64,000 bases of DNA from the NCBI RefSeq assembly GCF_014202415.1, contig NZ_JACHGR010000002.1:186001-250000 (forward strand). The letters run 5' to 3'. The stretch is from Tolumonas osonensis. GTDB lineage: Bacteria > Pseudomonadota > Gammaproteobacteria > Enterobacterales > Aeromonadaceae. Positions 49,303 to 60,443 of this stretch are shown here, piece after piece. Made by a program: the position numbers and the translations under genes. The notes under the pieces were generated by a model that saw nothing but the letters and a program-made list of their open reading frames with translations, ran no database searches and had not been told where the DNA came from. How positions within the stretch are numbered: position 1 is the stretch's first letter; each line of letters begins with the position of its first letter.

Positions 49303-49626
49303 TTACTCATCACCCTCACCGCCATCGGTTTCTTCAACCGGACGGGCATGTTCTACCCGCGATTTCAGTTTCTGTCCCGGACGGAAAGTAACGACCCGTC
49401 TGGCAGTGATCGGGATATCTTCGCCTGTTTTAGGATTTCGCCCTGGACGCTCGTTTTTCGTCCGGAGTTCGAAATTACCAAAGCCAGATATTTTAACCTG
49501 CTCGCCATTTTCAAGGGCCAAGCGGATATCTTCAAAAAACGTCTCTACCAACTCTTTGGCGTCACGTTTGCTTATTCCCAACTCAGTAAAGAGATGTTCT
49601 GCAATATCGGCTTTGGTCAAGGCCAT
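49303..49626 (-). CDS. ihfA: Integration host factor subunit alpha
   Basis: Partner of IHF-beta, forming the DNA-bending IHF heterodimer. The protein begins [28 protein letters not shown] and has the DNA-binding arm with [24 protein letters not shown]. It is 107 aa against 99 in E. coli, with an acidic C-terminal extension ([11 protein letters not shown]). It follows pheT by two bases, the standard pheST-ihfA arrangement. Confidence 0.98.
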   Translation of the reverse strand: MALTKADIAEHLFTELGISKRDAKELVETFFEDIRLALENGEQVKISGFGNFELRTKNERPGRNPKTGEDIPITARRVVTFRPGQKLKSRVEHARPVEETDGGEGDE

Positions 49627-49628
49627 AG

Positions 49629-52019
49629 CTAGTCCCTCAAAGTAGCATTGAACTCTACCCGGAGCGCTTCAACAACTTGTTCCATTGTTTCCGCAATCTC
49701 CTTATCTTCCAGAGTGCGTTCTACATTCTGCAGAATCATGCTGAAGGCCAGACTCTTTTTGCCATCCGGCACACCAGCACCCTGGTATGTGTCAAATAAG
49801 TTTATGCCAACTACCTGATTTCCGCCAACTTTTCTTGCTAATCGGAGAATATCATCTGCAGAAATTGCTTGGTCTACCACAATTGCCAGGTCACGGCGGT
49901 TGCCCGGGAATTTGGAAACTTCGGCAAATAACGGGATATTCCGCTGCAGAATAGCCGCCAATTCCAGTTCAAAAACAATGGCTTTGCTCTTCAGACCCAG
50001 TTTTTTCTCCAGTGAAGGATGAATCACACCGATATAACCCACTGATTTTCCATTGAATTCAATGGCAGCAGACTGACCAGGGTGCAAAGCCGGGTGTTCA
50101 CAACGCACAAAACGGTAAGCATCCGCATTGGCTGTCAGCTCCAGCAGAGCCTCAACATCGCCTTTCAGATCGAAGAAATCAACAGCACGGCTAGGAATTG
50201 TCCAGTTTTCATCAGCCGCATTACCTGTGATGACACCAGCCAGCATCTCTTCCTGACGGATGCCGTTTTCCGCATTTGCATCACGGATAAAACGCAAACC
50301 TGATTCAAACAGGCGAACACGGGGCTGCTGACGGTTCTGGTTATAAACCACAGCACCGAGCAGGCCTGGCAGCAAAGATACGCGCATTGCTGACATATCT
50401 GACGCAATCGGATTCGGCAGAACGATTGGATCTGCAGAGGGTTCCAGTAATGACAGCACTTTAGGATCAACAAAGCTGTAAGTAATCGCTTCCTGGAAGC
50501 CACGATCAACCAGCAGATCGCGCAAGCGTTTCAGCGGCTGCTCTGCTTCTTTATGCTCTGACATGGTCAGGTGTGCTTCCGGAGCAATGTTCGGAATATT
50601 GTCATAACCGAAGATACGGGCGATTTCTTCAACCAAATCTTCTTCAATGGCAATATCGAAACGCCAGCTTGGCACAGTTGCCTGCCAGCCAGCTTCTGTC
50701 GCAGTAACAACCAATCCCAGACGAGTCAGAATATCGGTGACTTCGGCATCATCAAATGCCATACCAACCAGACGGGTCAGTTTTTCACGGCGCAGTGACA
50801 CTGTTTTAACCGCAGGCAATGCCTCTGCAGCGGTTTGATCGATAACAGGACCACAGCTACCGCCACAGATATCCAGCAACAGCGCAGTAGCGCGTTCCAT
50901 GGCTTTATACTGCACCTTTGAGTCAACGCCACGCTCAAAACGGTGGGATGAATCAGTACGCAGGCCATAGGCACGAGCACGGCCAGTGATAGACAGCGGC
51001 TGGAAGAAGGCACATTCCAGCATAATGTCAGTAGTAGTCTCAGCATCAACACCGGTATCTGCGCCACCGAAAATACCCGCCATAGCGATCGGACCACGGT
51101 CATCGGCAATGATCAGCGTGTCATCACGCAGGGAAACTTCGGTCTGATCCAGCAGTGTCAGCTTCTCACCGGCAGTTGCACGACGAACCTGAATCGCGCC
51201 CTGCAGTTTGGCCAGATCGAACGCATGCATCGGCTGACCCAGTTCCAGCAGAACGTAGTTGGTTACGTCAACGATCGGATCGATAGAACGCAGGCCACAA
51301 CGACGCAGACGCTCCTGCATCCACAATGGTGTATCCGCTTTCACATTCAGACCACGCAGAACACGGCCTAAATAGCGTGGACAATCAGCGGGAGCCTGTA
51401 CATTAATCGGATAGGTATCTGTCAGCGCTGCGTTGACAGTTTTGATTTCCGGCTCTTTAAGTTCACAACGGTTTAATACGGCAATTTCACGCGCCAGACC
51501 CAGCATACCCAGGCAGTCAGCGCGGTTAGCGGTCAGATCAACTTCGATGCAGGAATCATTCAGTGACAGATATTCACGCAGATCCGTACCAATCGGCGCA
51601 TCAGCAGGTAATTCGATGATACCGCTGTGATCAGAACCAATGCCCAGTTCCGAGAATGAACACAGCATGCCGTGTGAAGGCATACCACGCAGTTTCGCTT
51701 TCTTGATCTCGAAATCTCCAGGTAACACCGCACCAACAGTAGCAACCGCAACACGCAGGCCCTGACGGCAGTTTGGCGCACCGCAGACGATATCCAGCAG
51801 TTCAGCTTCGCCCACGTTCACTTTAGTAACACGCAGTTTGTCAGCATCAGGATGCTGAGCACACTCAACAACTTCACCGATCACAACGCCATTGAATGTA
51901 CCGGCAACAGGCTCGATACCATCAACTTCCAGACCGGCCATAGTGATCTGCGCAGCCAGCTCTTCTGCAGACAAGGAGGTAGGAACCAGCTCATCAATCC
52001 AGGCTTTATTGAATTTCAT
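49629..52019 (-). CDS. pheT: Phenylalanyl-tRNA synthetase beta subunit
   Basis: Large subunit of the (alpha-beta)2 PheRS. The 796-aa protein has an N-terminal tRNA-binding (EMAP/OB) domain ([19 protein letters not shown]), the B3/B4 editing domain, B5, the catalytic-like core, and the C-terminal FDX-ACB anticodon domain ([14 protein letters not shown]). The length matches E. coli PheT (795). It follows pheS by 12 bases and ihfA begins two bases after its stop. Confidence 0.98.
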   Translation of the reverse strand: MKFNKAWIDELVPTSLSAEELAAQITMAGLEVDGIEPVAGTFNGVVIGEVVECAQHPDADKLRVTKVNVGEAELLDIVCGAPNCRQGLRVAVATVGAVLPGDFEIKKAKLRGMPSHGMLCSFSELGIGSDHSGIIELPADAPIGTDLREYLSLNDSCIEVDLTANRADCLGMLGLAREIAVLNRCELKEPEIKTVNAALTDTYPINVQAPADCPRYLGRVLRGLNVKADTPLWMQERLRRCGLRSIDPIVDVTNYVLLELGQPMHAFDLAKLQGAIQVRRATAGEKLTLLDQTEVSLRDDTLIIADDRGPIAMAGIFGGADTGVDAETTTDIMLECAFFQPLSITGRARAYGLRTDSSHRFERGVDSKVQYKAMERATALLLDICGGSCGPVIDQTAAEALPAVKTVSLRREKLTRLVGMAFDDAEVTDILTRLGLVVTATEAGWQATVPSWRFDIAIEEDLVEEIARIFGYDNIPNIAPEAHLTMSEHKEAEQPLKRLRDLLVDRGFQEAITYSFVDPKVLSLLEPSADPIVLPNPIASDMSAMRVSLLPGLLGAVVYNQNRQQPRVRLFESGLRFIRDANAENGIRQEEMLAGVITGNAADENWTIPSRAVDFFDLKGDVEALLELTANADAYRFVRCEHPALHPGQSAAIEFNGKSVGYIGVIHPSLEKKLGLKSKAIVFELELAAILQRNIPLFAEVSKFPGNRRDLAIVVDQAISADDILRLARKVGGNQVVGINLFDTYQGAGVPDGKKSLAFSMILQNVERTLEDKEIAETMEQVVEALRVEFNATLRD

Positions 52020-52031
52020 GTTGATTGATCC

Positions 52032-53294
<1,263 letters not shown>

Positions 53295-53651
53295 TTAAAC
53301 CAGAGCGGCTTTAGCTTTCTCTACCAGAGCGGTAAAGGTTGCTTTGTCATGAACTGCGATATCGGAAAGGATCTTACGATCGATTTCGATAGAAGCTTTC
53401 TTCAGACCGTTGATGAAACGGCTGTAAGACAGGCCGTTTTGACGAGATGCAGCGTTGATACGTGCAATCCACAGTTGACGGAATTGACGTTTTTTCTGAC
53501 GACGGTCACGGTAAGCGTACTGACCAGCTTTAGTAACTGCTTGAACAGCTACGCGGTAAATACGGGAACGAGCACCGTAGTAACCTTTAGCTGCATTCAG
53601 AACTTTCTTGTGACGCGCACGTGCAGTCACACCACGTTTAACTCTTGGCAT
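53295..53651 (-). CDS. rplT: 50S ribosomal protein L20
   Basis: Ribosomal protein L20 of the large subunit and autorepressor of the infC-rpmI-rplT operon. The 118-aa highly basic protein begins [23 protein letters not shown] and carries the conserved FINGLKKA and RKILSDIAV segments. It lies 15 bases after rpmI. Confidence 0.99.
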   Translation of the reverse strand: MPRVKRGVTARARHKKVLNAAKGYYGARSRIYRVAVQAVTKAGQYAYRDRRQKKRQFRQLWIARINAASRQNGLSYSRFINGLKKASIEIDRKILSDIAVHDKATFTALVEKAKAALV

Positions 53652-53666
53652 TTATCAATCCTTCCC

Positions 53667-53864
53667 TTATGCGTATGGCAGCATTGCTGAAACTTGAGCC
53701 AAATCAGATTTGGCAACCATGCTTGGCGCACGCAGGTGACGCTTACGCTTGGTAGTTTTCTTGGTCAGGATGTGACGTTTGTTGGCGTGTTTGCACTTAA
53801 AACCACCGGAACCGGTTTTTTTGAAGCGCTTAGCAGCACCACGGTCAGTTTTCATTTTTGGCAT
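53667..53864 (-). CDS. rpmI: 50S ribosomal protein L35
   Basis: Small basic ribosomal protein of 65 aa ([20 protein letters not shown], with [19 protein letters not shown]). It lies between infC and rplT as in other bacteria. The 94-base leader holds a terminator-like hairpin. Confidence 0.99.
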   Translation of the reverse strand: MPKMKTDRGAAKRFKKTGSGGFKCKHANKRHILTKKTTKRKRHLRAPSMVAKSDLAQVSAMLPYA

Positions 53865-53907
53865 TTACGAACTCCGCATTGTTTTTGCCAGTTATGTAAA
53901 TCAGGCG

Positions 53908-53937
53908 AAAAAAACCATCAGACCGAAATCTGATGGT
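53908..53937 (-). terminator. Terminator-like hairpin between infC and rpmI
   Basis: ACCATCAGA (53914-53922) and TCTGATGGT (53929-53937) pair with a 6-base loop. On the minus strand the stem is followed by TTTTTTTCGCC. It could attenuate transcription into rpmI-rplT, or be part of the structured L20 autoregulatory leader. Confidence 0.72.
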
Positions 53938-53958
53938 CTTCTTACTTGTATGGCCTGA

Positions 53959-54498
53959 TTACCGTTTTTTAGGGGCTAGCATCATGACAGCCTGGCGACC
54001 TTCCACTTTCGGGAAGGACTCCACTACAGCAATCTCTTCCAGATCCGCTTTTACACGTTCCAGAACGTTCATGCCGAGGTCTTGATGCGCCATTTCACGA
54101 CCACGGAAACGTAGTGTTACTTTGGCTTTATCCCCATCTTCCAGAAAGCGAATCAGGTTGCGTAGTTTTACCTGATAGTCGCCTTCATCAGTTCCAGGTC
54201 GGAATTTAATTTCCTTAATCTGGATCTGTTTGGTTTTCTTTTTCTGTTCTTTAACAGATTTACTCTTTTCGTAGAGGAATTTGCCAAAGTCCATAATGCG
54301 GCAAACTGGCGGTTCAGCAGTTGGGCTGATTTCTACCAGATCGACGCCGGCTTTAATCGCAGCATCCAATGCCTCTTCAATAGAGACGATACCGAGCGCT
54401 TCACCATCGAGACCAACTAAGCGAATTTCTTTAACACGAATCTCGCCGTTGATACGGGTACGTGGTGCTTGTTTTCCAGTTTTCTTTGCGCCGTTTAT
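53959..54498 (-). CDS. infC: Translation initiation factor IF-3 (AUA start)
   Basis: IF-3 prevents premature 30S/50S joining and proofreads the start codon. The 179-aa frame reads from ATA at 54498 (54496-54498). The next conserved residues are [28 protein letters not shown], aligning with enteric IF-3, and the protein ends normally ([14 protein letters not shown]). The ATA is preceded by a GGAGG Shine-Dalgarno eight bases away. The in-frame thrS stop sits three bases upstream, so no ATG, GTG or TTG start can extend the frame to the conserved N-terminus. A rare start codon fits the known IF-3 autoregulation through AUU in E. coli. Confidence 0.94.
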   Translation of the reverse strand: MNGAKKTGKQAPRTRINGEIRVKEIRLVGLDGEALGIVSIEEALDAAIKAGVDLVEISPTAEPPVCRIMDFGKFLYEKSKSVKEQKKKTKQIQIKEIKFRPGTDEGDYQVKLRNLIRFLEDGDKAKVTLRFRGREMAHQDLGMNVLERVKADLEEIAVVESFPKVEGRQAVMMLAPKKR

Positions 54499-54501
54499 AG
54501 C

Positions 54502-56430
54502 TTATTCCTCCACAACATTTAATCCACGAGTGCTGATTTCTTTGCGTAACTTTTCTACTAAATCAGTTACTTTGAATTTACCTAAATCAACACCTTTACG
54601 GGTTCTTACTGCGATTTCGCCTGCTTCCATTTCTTTGTCACCGCAGACAAGCATGTAAGGAACGCGTTTCAAAGTATGCTCACGGATTTTAAAGCCAATC
54701 TTCTCATTTCTCAAGTCCGCTTTTGCACGAATCCCTGATTCATTCAAAGTATTAACTACTTGTTTCACATATTCTGCCTGATTATCGGTGATATTCATCA
54801 CGACAGCCTGCAAAGGAGCCAGCCAAAGTGGGAAATAACCCGCGAACTCTTCAGTCAGAATACCGATGAAACGTTCAAGTGAACCCAGGATTGCACGGTG
54901 AATCATCACCGGCACATGGCGTTCGTTGTCTTCACCGACATAGGTCGCACCTAAGCGGCCCGGTAATGCGAAGTCCAGCTGAACAGTACCGCACTGCCAT
55001 GCACGATCCAGACAGTCATGCAGCGTGAACTCGATCTTAGGACCGTAGAACGCGCCCTCGCCCGGTTGCAGTTCAAATTCGATATTGTTGTGTTTTAATG
55101 CTTCGCTCAGTGCTTCTTCTGCACGATCCCACATTTCGTCACTACCAATACGTTTTTCCGGACGGGTAGACAGTTTTACTGCGATATTCTGGAAACCAAA
55201 GGTACTGTAAGTGTCATACACCATACGGATACAGGAAGAAACTTCATCCTGGATCTGGTTTTCCGCACAGAAAATATGCGCGTCATCCTGAGTGAAACCA
55301 CGTACACGCATCAGACCGTGCAGAGAGCCTGATGGCTCATTGCGGTGACAGCTACCGAATTCAGCCATACGCAGCGGCAGATCACGGTATGATTTCAGAC
55401 CCTGGTTAAAGATCTGAACATGACCCGGGCAGTTCATCGGCTTAATCGCGTATTCGCGGTTTTCAGATGAGGTGGTGAACATGGCATCGGCATATTTGTC
55501 CCAATGGCCTGAACGTTCCCACAGTACGCGATCCATCATGAACGGGCCTTTAACCTCTTCATAATCGTATTCGCGCAGTTTCTGACGAATAAAAGTTTCC
55601 AGCTCACGGAAAATGATCCAGCCATCGTTATGCCAGAACACCATACCAGGCGCTTCTTCCTGCATATGGTACAGATCAAGCTGTTTACCGATTTTACGGT
55701 GATCGCGTTTGGCTGCTTCTTCAAGACGTTGCAGATACGCATTCAGCTGTTTCTTGTCAGCCCATGCAGTACCATAAATACGCTGCAACATTTTGTTTTT
55801 GGCATCGCCACGCCAGTATGCGCCGGAGGTTTTCTGCAGTTTAAAGTGATGGCAGAAACGCATGTTTGGCACATGCGGGCCACGGCACATATCAATGTAT
55901 TCTTCGTGGTGATACAGACCCGGCTGGTCGTCACGGGCGATGTTTTCATCCAGAATCGCAACCTTGTAGGTTTCGCCACGGGATTCAAATACATCGCGAG
56001 CTTCCTGCCAGCTCACTTTTTTCTTCACGACATCGTAATCTTTCTGCGCCAGCTCAAGCATACGAGCTTCCAGCGCCTGAATGTCTTCTTCGGTCAGGGT
56101 ACGATCAAGATCTACGTCATAATAGAAGCCATTATCAATGACCGGACCGATAGCCATCTTGGTTTCAGGCCACAGTTGTTTGATAGCATGACCTAATAAA
56201 TGCGCACAAGAGTGACGCAGAATCTCCAGACCTTCCTGATCCTTGGCGGTAATGATCGACAGAGTAGAGTCTGATTCAATCAGTTCACAGGCATCAACCA
56301 GTTCGCCGTTAACGCGACCAGCAATACAGGCTTTCGCCAGACCAGCACCGATGCTTGCAGCAACGTCATACACGGAAACAGCATGATCAAATGCGCGTTG
56401 GCTACCATCGGGAAGTGTAATTACAGGCAT
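54502..56430 (-). CDS. thrS: Threonyl-tRNA synthetase
   Basis: Charges tRNA-Thr. The 642-aa protein, the same length as the E. coli enzyme, has a TGS domain at the N-terminus (residues 1-61), an editing domain that deacylates Ser-tRNA (with [10 protein letters not shown]), a class II catalytic core with a zinc Cys in [10 protein letters not shown], motif 2 HRNEPSG and motif 3 [15 protein letters not shown], and the C-terminal anticodon-binding domain ([16 protein letters not shown]). In E. coli it represses its own translation by binding a tRNA-like leader. A similar structure is seen just upstream. infC follows three bases after the stop. Confidence 0.99.
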   Translation of the reverse strand: MPVITLPDGSQRAFDHAVSVYDVAASIGAGLAKACIAGRVNGELVDACELIESDSTLSIITAKDQEGLEILRHSCAHLLGHAIKQLWPETKMAIGPVIDNGFYYDVDLDRTLTEEDIQALEARMLELAQKDYDVVKKKVSWQEARDVFESRGETYKVAILDENIARDDQPGLYHHEEYIDMCRGPHVPNMRFCHHFKLQKTSGAYWRGDAKNKMLQRIYGTAWADKKQLNAYLQRLEEAAKRDHRKIGKQLDLYHMQEEAPGMVFWHNDGWIIFRELETFIRQKLREYDYEEVKGPFMMDRVLWERSGHWDKYADAMFTTSSENREYAIKPMNCPGHVQIFNQGLKSYRDLPLRMAEFGSCHRNEPSGSLHGLMRVRGFTQDDAHIFCAENQIQDEVSSCIRMVYDTYSTFGFQNIAVKLSTRPEKRIGSDEMWDRAEEALSEALKHNNIEFELQPGEGAFYGPKIEFTLHDCLDRAWQCGTVQLDFALPGRLGATYVGEDNERHVPVMIHRAILGSLERFIGILTEEFAGYFPLWLAPLQAVVMNITDNQAEYVKQVVNTLNESGIRAKADLRNEKIGFKIREHTLKRVPYMLVCGDKEMEAGEIAVRTRKGVDLGKFKVTDLVEKLRKEISTRGLNVVEE

Positions 56431-56520
56431 GATGTATCCTTACAGTGGTGACACACACCAAGTGTCACTTGTTGATAGTGAGGTTAAGTTGAAAGGCAAT
56501 GTCCGCTACATTCGGACATG
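56431..56520 (-). promoter_or_regulatory. thrS translational operator with two tRNA-Thr anticodon-arm mimics
   Basis: Two 7-bp stems with 7-base loops precede thrS on the minus strand. The proximal hairpin (56448-56468) is GTGACAC-TTGGTGT-GTGTCAC; its loop reads like an anticodon loop with U33 then GGU. The distal hairpin (56499-56519) is ATGTCCG-AATGTAG-CGGACAT, with UGU at the anticodon position. Both triplets are threonine anticodons. The Shine-Dalgarno AAGGA (56437-56441) lies six bases after the proximal stem. This matches the known E. coli thrS operator plan. Confidence 0.88.
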
Positions 56521-56583
56521 TCGGGCAAGAGTCTAATGAAATGTGAATACGGGTGCAAACAAAGATGCTGCCTTTGACCCTAA

Positions 56584-56613
56584 AAATAAAGGCAGCCGAA
56601 GCTGCCTTTATTT
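56584..56613 (-). terminator. Rho-independent terminator of rplY
   Basis: AAATAAAGGCAGC and GCTGCCTTTATTT flank a tetraloop (TTCG when read on the minus strand). The stem lies just after the rplY stop at 56628 and is followed on the minus strand by a T-rich tract. Confidence 0.9.
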
Positions 56614-56627
56614 CACTGTCCAAGCAA

Positions 56628-56915
56628 TTAAGCGCGGATGAAGTCCAGGTGAACTACTTTTGGCTTAACTGGATGACGTTGAACCGCAGCTACTTTAGCT
56701 TTAACTTCTTGGCCATCAACAACCAGAGTCAGAACTTCGCTGTAGAATGCAGCTTCTTGCTGAGCAGTGATGATTTTGTTGTGGTCCAGAACCAGAGAAA
56801 CGGCTTCCTGACCTGCACCGTACAGGATTGCAGGAACTTGTTCAGCACGACGCAGGCGGCGGCTCGCACCTTTCCCCAGGTCTTTACGAACTTCAGCTTG
56901 GAATGAAAAAGACAT
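56628..56915 (-). CDS. rplY: 50S ribosomal protein L25
   Basis: Binds 5S rRNA in the large subunit. The protein is 95 aa from [23 protein letters not shown] (56915) and has the L25 pattern ([35 protein letters not shown]). The open frame extends 30 codons upstream, but homology and length (E. coli, 94 aa) place the start here. Short single-domain form, not the CTC type. Confidence 0.98.
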   Translation of the reverse strand: MSFSFQAEVRKDLGKGASRRLRRAEQVPAILYGAGQEAVSLVLDHNKIITAQQEAAFYSEVLTLVVDGQEVKAKVAAVQRHPVKPKVVHLDFIRA

Positions 56916-57029
56916 AGTTATCTCACTTCTTATATAAATGAATGTATGGCACCGAATGCGACCGTTCGATACCTGTTTAATAGCGGCGCGGATACTACCA
57001 CTCATTTACGATAGCAACAAGTAAAACTG

Positions 57030-57413
57030 TTACCACAGGCCCAGCCAGTTCTGGCCAATGACGGCGCCCCAAACCACGCCATTAAGCACTAATGTGATAA
57101 ACACCGCAGCAGATCCCATGTCTTTTGCCCGGCCGGACAGCGTATGCATTTCGCCACCAAACCGATCAACCACCGCTTCAACAGCAGAGTTTAGTATTTC
57201 AACAATGACAATCAGCCACGCCAACGCCAGCAACAGGAGTTGCTGAGTCAGGCCTGCGCCAACAATAAATGCAGTCGGCGTCAGCAATAACATTAATATG
57301 ACTTCCTGCCGGAACGCCGCTTCATGTTTCCATGCGGCCTTTATTCCCTGCATGCTATAAATGCTTGCTTTATAGACACGGTATAACCCTTTGTTTCCCG
57401 GCTTCACACTCAC
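57030..57413 (-). CDS. dgkA: Diacylglycerol kinase
   Basis: Small trimeric inner-membrane kinase that recycles diacylglycerol to phosphatidate. The 127-aa protein has three hydrophobic segments and the catalytic signature VEILNSAVEAVVDRFG, with the conserved Glu/Asn/Glu/Asp residues. Its start overlaps the btuD stop by four bases, which ties its expression to the ABC genes. The pairing is unusual. Confidence 0.95.
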   Translation of the reverse strand: MSVKPGNKGLYRVYKASIYSMQGIKAAWKHEAAFRQEVILMLLLTPTAFIVGAGLTQQLLLLALAWLIVIVEILNSAVEAVVDRFGGEMHTLSGRAKDMGSAAVFITLVLNGVVWGAVIGQNWLGLW

Positions 57414-58192
57414 TTCCTCTTCTGACAGGCTTCATCACTGACTTGCCATGGAATAAACAATGTCTGGCCTTCTGCCTGACTACGAATTGTCTTGAGACGG
57501 AAAACCTGTTCGATCAGATGCTCATCAAATTGCGTCACCACATCTGAAAAAACCAGCTTTCCTTGCTGTAAACACCAAATAACATCACAGTGGGCAACAG
57601 CCAGATTAAAATCATGAATTGATGTCATGATTGTGAGCCCCTGTAATCTGAGCTCATTGAGCAGGCCCAGCAATATAAGCTGATGATGCCAGTCCAGCCC
57701 GGCGAGCGGTTCATCCAGCAACAACAAACGTGCCTGCGGATTGAGTGATGGCCAGACCTGCAATAACGTCTTTGCCAGTAAAATCCGCTGCTGTTCCCCA
57801 CCGGAGAGCTGGCTAAAATCACGGCTCAGATAATCCGCCAGTTCTAAACGGGCGCAAACTTGTTCAATCGCTGACTCTACAACCGACTCATGACGATTCA
57901 AGGGCGCTGCGCCCAATGCAATGACCTGATGACAGGCGATCGGTAGCAATTGCGCGGTTCGCTGCGGCAACATGGCTCTTTTAACTGCGGCCTGCTGCAT
58001 TGACCATTGCCGGATATCCTGTTTTTCCAGTTGTAGCTGGCCTTGCGATGCAATTAACCCTGCAATACCCAGTAACAGGCTGGATTTACCACTGCCATTC
58101 GGCCCAAGCAAAGCAATGTGCTGACCCGGTGACACCGAGGCGGTAACCGGACCGACTCTGTTTGCGACCGAAAAATCAACCAGAGAGAGCAT
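57410..58192 (-). CDS. btuD: Vitamin B12 ABC transporter, ATP-binding protein
   Basis: ATPase of the cobalamin/iron-chelate (FecCD-type) importer. The 260-aa protein has Walker A GPNGSGKSS (about residues 32-40), the signature LSGGEQQR and Walker B LLLDEPLAGLD, with a switch region TSIHDFNLA. It overlaps dgkA by four bases and btuC by about 17 bases. The B12 assignment follows the neighbouring BtuC-like permease, and a siderophore or heme role cannot be excluded. Confidence 0.85.
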   Translation of the reverse strand: MLSLVDFSVANRVGPVTASVSPGQHIALLGPNGSGKSSLLLGIAGLIASQGQLQLEKQDIRQWSMQQAAVKRAMLPQRTAQLLPIACHQVIALGAAPLNRHESVVESAIEQVCARLELADYLSRDFSQLSGGEQQRILLAKTLLQVWPSLNPQARLLLLDEPLAGLDWHHQLILLGLLNELRLQGLTIMTSIHDFNLAVAHCDVIWCLQQGKLVFSDVVTQFDEHLIEQVFRLKTIRSQAEGQTLFIPWQVSDEACQKRK

Positions 58193-59192
58193 GACGACGC
58201 ACCAATAACCAGATAAACACGGGCGCGCCGATAGTCGCGGTCACAACCCCTACCGGCAGCTCGCCGGCACTGACCACCGAACGGGATAATATATCGGCGA
58301 CCAATAACAACAGGCTTCCCGCCAGCACAGAGGCAGGAATAGTAAAGGCAGGACCATCTTTACCGGCAAGCCGTAATAAGTGCGGTACAACCAGTCCGAT
58401 AAATCCGATAACGCCGGCCAGCGCAACACACATACCGCTAATAAAACAGACCGCCCAAACCAATTTACGTTGTGTTTTTTGCAGATCTAACCCCATTAGC
58501 TGTGCCTGATATGAACCGAGTTGCAGCAATGCCAGTTTCCGGTGCTGACAAGCCAGCCAGCCGCAGACAAGGATAAACGGTAACCACCAGTAAGCCGGGT
58601 GAATCTGACCATAGGCCAGACTTCCCATCATCCAGAACATGATCTCGCGTAATGCCTGATCATCGGAAAAATACAGCAGCCAAGTAGTCAGCGCATTACT
58701 GGCGATACCAACAGCAACACCAAGCAAAAGTAGCCGGCTTCCACCCATTTGCCCCTGATGAGACAGCCGGATAAGCAGCATGGTTACTAATAAGGCACCA
58801 CAGAATGCAGAGACGCTCACGCCCCAGGCTGGGATTGAAATACCAAACTGATGACCGGCAAAAATAAGTAATACAGCTAATAAACTGGCCCCACCGGAAA
58901 TGCCGATCAGACCCGGTTCTGCGACCGGGTTATGCAATAATATCTGTAATACCGCGCCACAAAGAGCCAGCCCGCCGCCCACGGCGATAGCAAGAACGGT
59001 CCGGGGCAGACGCAACTCAAGGATTATCTGTTGCTGTATCTGTGTTAACCCCTGCCACCAATCGGTCATGCCAATATGATAACTGCCGGATGACAAACTG
59101 ATGATGACAGCAAGTAATAAAGAACAGCATAGGACCGTCAGCCAGAGCTGACGCCGCCAGCGTTGTTGATGTCTGATTATTTGCAATGACAC
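58176..59192 (-). CDS. btuC: Vitamin B12 ABC transporter, permease BtuC
   Basis: FecCD-type permease with about ten transmembrane helices. The 338-aa protein has the family pattern LRLPRTVLAIAVGGGLALCGAVLQ near residue 60 and GVIGFIGLVVPHLLRL in the coupling region. It overlaps btuD. No periplasmic binding protein (BtuF) is in this unit. No cobalamin riboswitch was seen upstream. B12 rather than siderophore specificity is my inference from similarity to BtuC. Confidence 0.85.
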   Translation of the reverse strand: MSLQIIRHQQRWRRQLWLTVLCCSLLLAVIISLSSGSYHIGMTDWWQGLTQIQQQIILELRLPRTVLAIAVGGGLALCGAVLQILLHNPVAEPGLIGISGGASLLAVLLIFAGHQFGISIPAWGVSVSAFCGALLVTMLLIRLSHQGQMGGSRLLLLGVAVGIASNALTTWLLYFSDDQALREIMFWMMGSLAYGQIHPAYWWLPFILVCGWLACQHRKLALLQLGSYQAQLMGLDLQKTQRKLVWAVCFISGMCVALAGVIGFIGLVVPHLLRLAGKDGPAFTIPASVLAGSLLLLVADILSRSVVSAGELPVGVVTATIGAPVFIWLLVRRHALSG

Positions 59193-59297
59193 AGAGCCGG
59201 ATCCAATTCAGCTTTAATTCAGAACGGTAATTGTATCATTACGAGGCTTATCCGCGAACTTGTGATTCCGAATCTCTTTCATACCTGTAATCTGTGC

Positions 59298-59325
59298 TTG
59301 CATTTTTTATCAGGCACGGTATTTT
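59298..59325 (+). promoter_or_regulatory. Likely promoter of the his operon
   Basis: TTGCAT (59298-59303) and TATTTT (59320-59325) are 16 bases apart and point toward hisL, whose ATG is 39 bases further on. The gap is the right size for the his leader. Confidence 0.55.
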
Positions 59326-59363
59326 GTTAGGCATTGGGACAATAAAGAAGCAAATTAGCAATA

Positions 59364-59414
59364 ATGACCTTACTGAAGACTGTGCATCACCATCACCGCC
59401 ATCATCCGGAATAG
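59364..59414 (+). CDS. hisL: his operon leader peptide
   Basis: A 16-codon frame reads MTLLKTVHHHHRHHPE and then TAG. It has six His codons in seven, as in the E. coli leader with seven. Ribosome stalling at these codons when His-tRNA is scarce lets transcription pass the downstream terminator. The peptide precedes the attenuator hairpin and hisG. Confidence 0.96.
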   Translation: MTLLKTVHHHHRHHPE

Positions 59415-59480
59415 TCTTTCAGGAGGATTGCTGCTGGAAGACACAAACGTGACTTCCCAGTGGTTCCCAAGCCAATCACT

Positions 59481-59516
59481 AAACCCTCGGAAGCCACTAC
59501 TTCCGAGGGTTTTTTC
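59481..59516 (+). terminator. his attenuator terminator
   Basis: ACCCTCGGAA (59483-59492) and TTCCGAGGGT (59501-59510) form a 10-bp stem with an 8-base loop, followed by a run of T. It ends about 20 bases before hisG. It is the terminator arm of histidine attenuation. Confidence 0.94.
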
Positions 59517-59534
59517 ATTTACAAGGATATAACT

Positions 59535-60431
59535 ATGGATAGCAAACGTCTGCGCATCGCGATGCAGAAATCAGGTCGCCTGAGTCAGGATTCTCAAGAA
59601 CTGCTGAAAAGCTGTGGTTTTAAAATCAATCTGCGTGAAGACCGCCTGATTGCGCATGTTGAAAACATGCCAATCGATATTCTGCGTGTTCGTGATGATG
59701 ATATTCCTGGCCTGGTAATGGACAAGGTTGTCGATCTGGGAATTGTAGGTGAAAACGTACTGGAAGAAACCATGCTGGAACGCCAGTCTCAGGGCCTGGC
59801 TACTGCATTCAAAAAGCTGAAAGATCTGGATTACGGTGGATGTCGTTTGTCTCTGGCCATTCCTCGTGAACAGGAATGGACCGGTGTCGCTGCTCTGCAA
59901 GGCAAAAAAATTGCCACTACTTACCCTCACCTGCTGAAACGTTTCTTGGCTGAACAAGGCGTGACCTTCAAACCGGTCCTGCTGACTGGTTCTGTCGAAG
60001 TTGCTCCTCGCGCCGGTCTGGCCGATGCTATCTGTGACCTGGTTTCTTCCGGTGCCACACTGGAAGCTAATGGTCTGAAAGAAGTTCAGGTTATCTACCG
60101 CTCCAAAGCCACCCTGATTCAGGCGGACACTGAACTGTATCCGGAAAAACAGAAGCTGGTTGACCGTCTGTTGCCACGTCTGGAAGGCATGCTGCAGGCC
60201 CGTGAAAGCAAATACATCATGCTGCACGCACCAAAAGACAAACTGGCTGAGATCACCGCGCTGCTGCCTGGCGCTGAAAATCCAACCGTGATGCCACTGG
60301 CCAGCGATACCACGCATGTCGCGATGCACGTTGTTGCTACCGAAACCCTTTTCTGGGAAACCATGGAAAAACTGAAAGCGCTGGGTGCCAGCTCTATTCT
60401 GGTACTGCCAATCGAAAAAATGATGATGTAA
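59535..60431 (+). CDS. hisG: ATP phosphoribosyltransferase
   Basis: First and feedback-inhibited step of histidine synthesis, joining PRPP and ATP. The 298-aa long-form protein starts [17 protein letters not shown] at 59535; a GTG/ATG frame upstream of it overlaps the attenuator and is not used. The PRPP-binding region ([19 protein letters not shown]) and the C-terminal histidine-binding domain ([16 protein letters not shown]) are present. hisD follows after 12 bases. Confidence 0.98.
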   Translation: MDSKRLRIAMQKSGRLSQDSQELLKSCGFKINLREDRLIAHVENMPIDILRVRDDDIPGLVMDKVVDLGIVGENVLEETMLERQSQGLATAFKKLKDLDYGGCRLSLAIPREQEWTGVAALQGKKIATTYPHLLKRFLAEQGVTFKPVLLTGSVEVAPRAGLADAICDLVSSGATLEANGLKEVQVIYRSKATLIQADTELYPEKQKLVDRLLPRLEGMLQARESKYIMLHAPKDKLAEITALLPGAENPTVMPLASDTTHVAMHVVATETLFWETMEKLKALGASSILVLPIEKMMM

Positions 60432-60443
60432 CGGGGGCAGACT

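Noticed and set aside
59193-59297. Cobalamin riboswitch upstream of btuC
   Set aside because: I looked for the conserved B12-box core (GCCACTG-like) and the expected multi-helix layout before btuC and did not find them.
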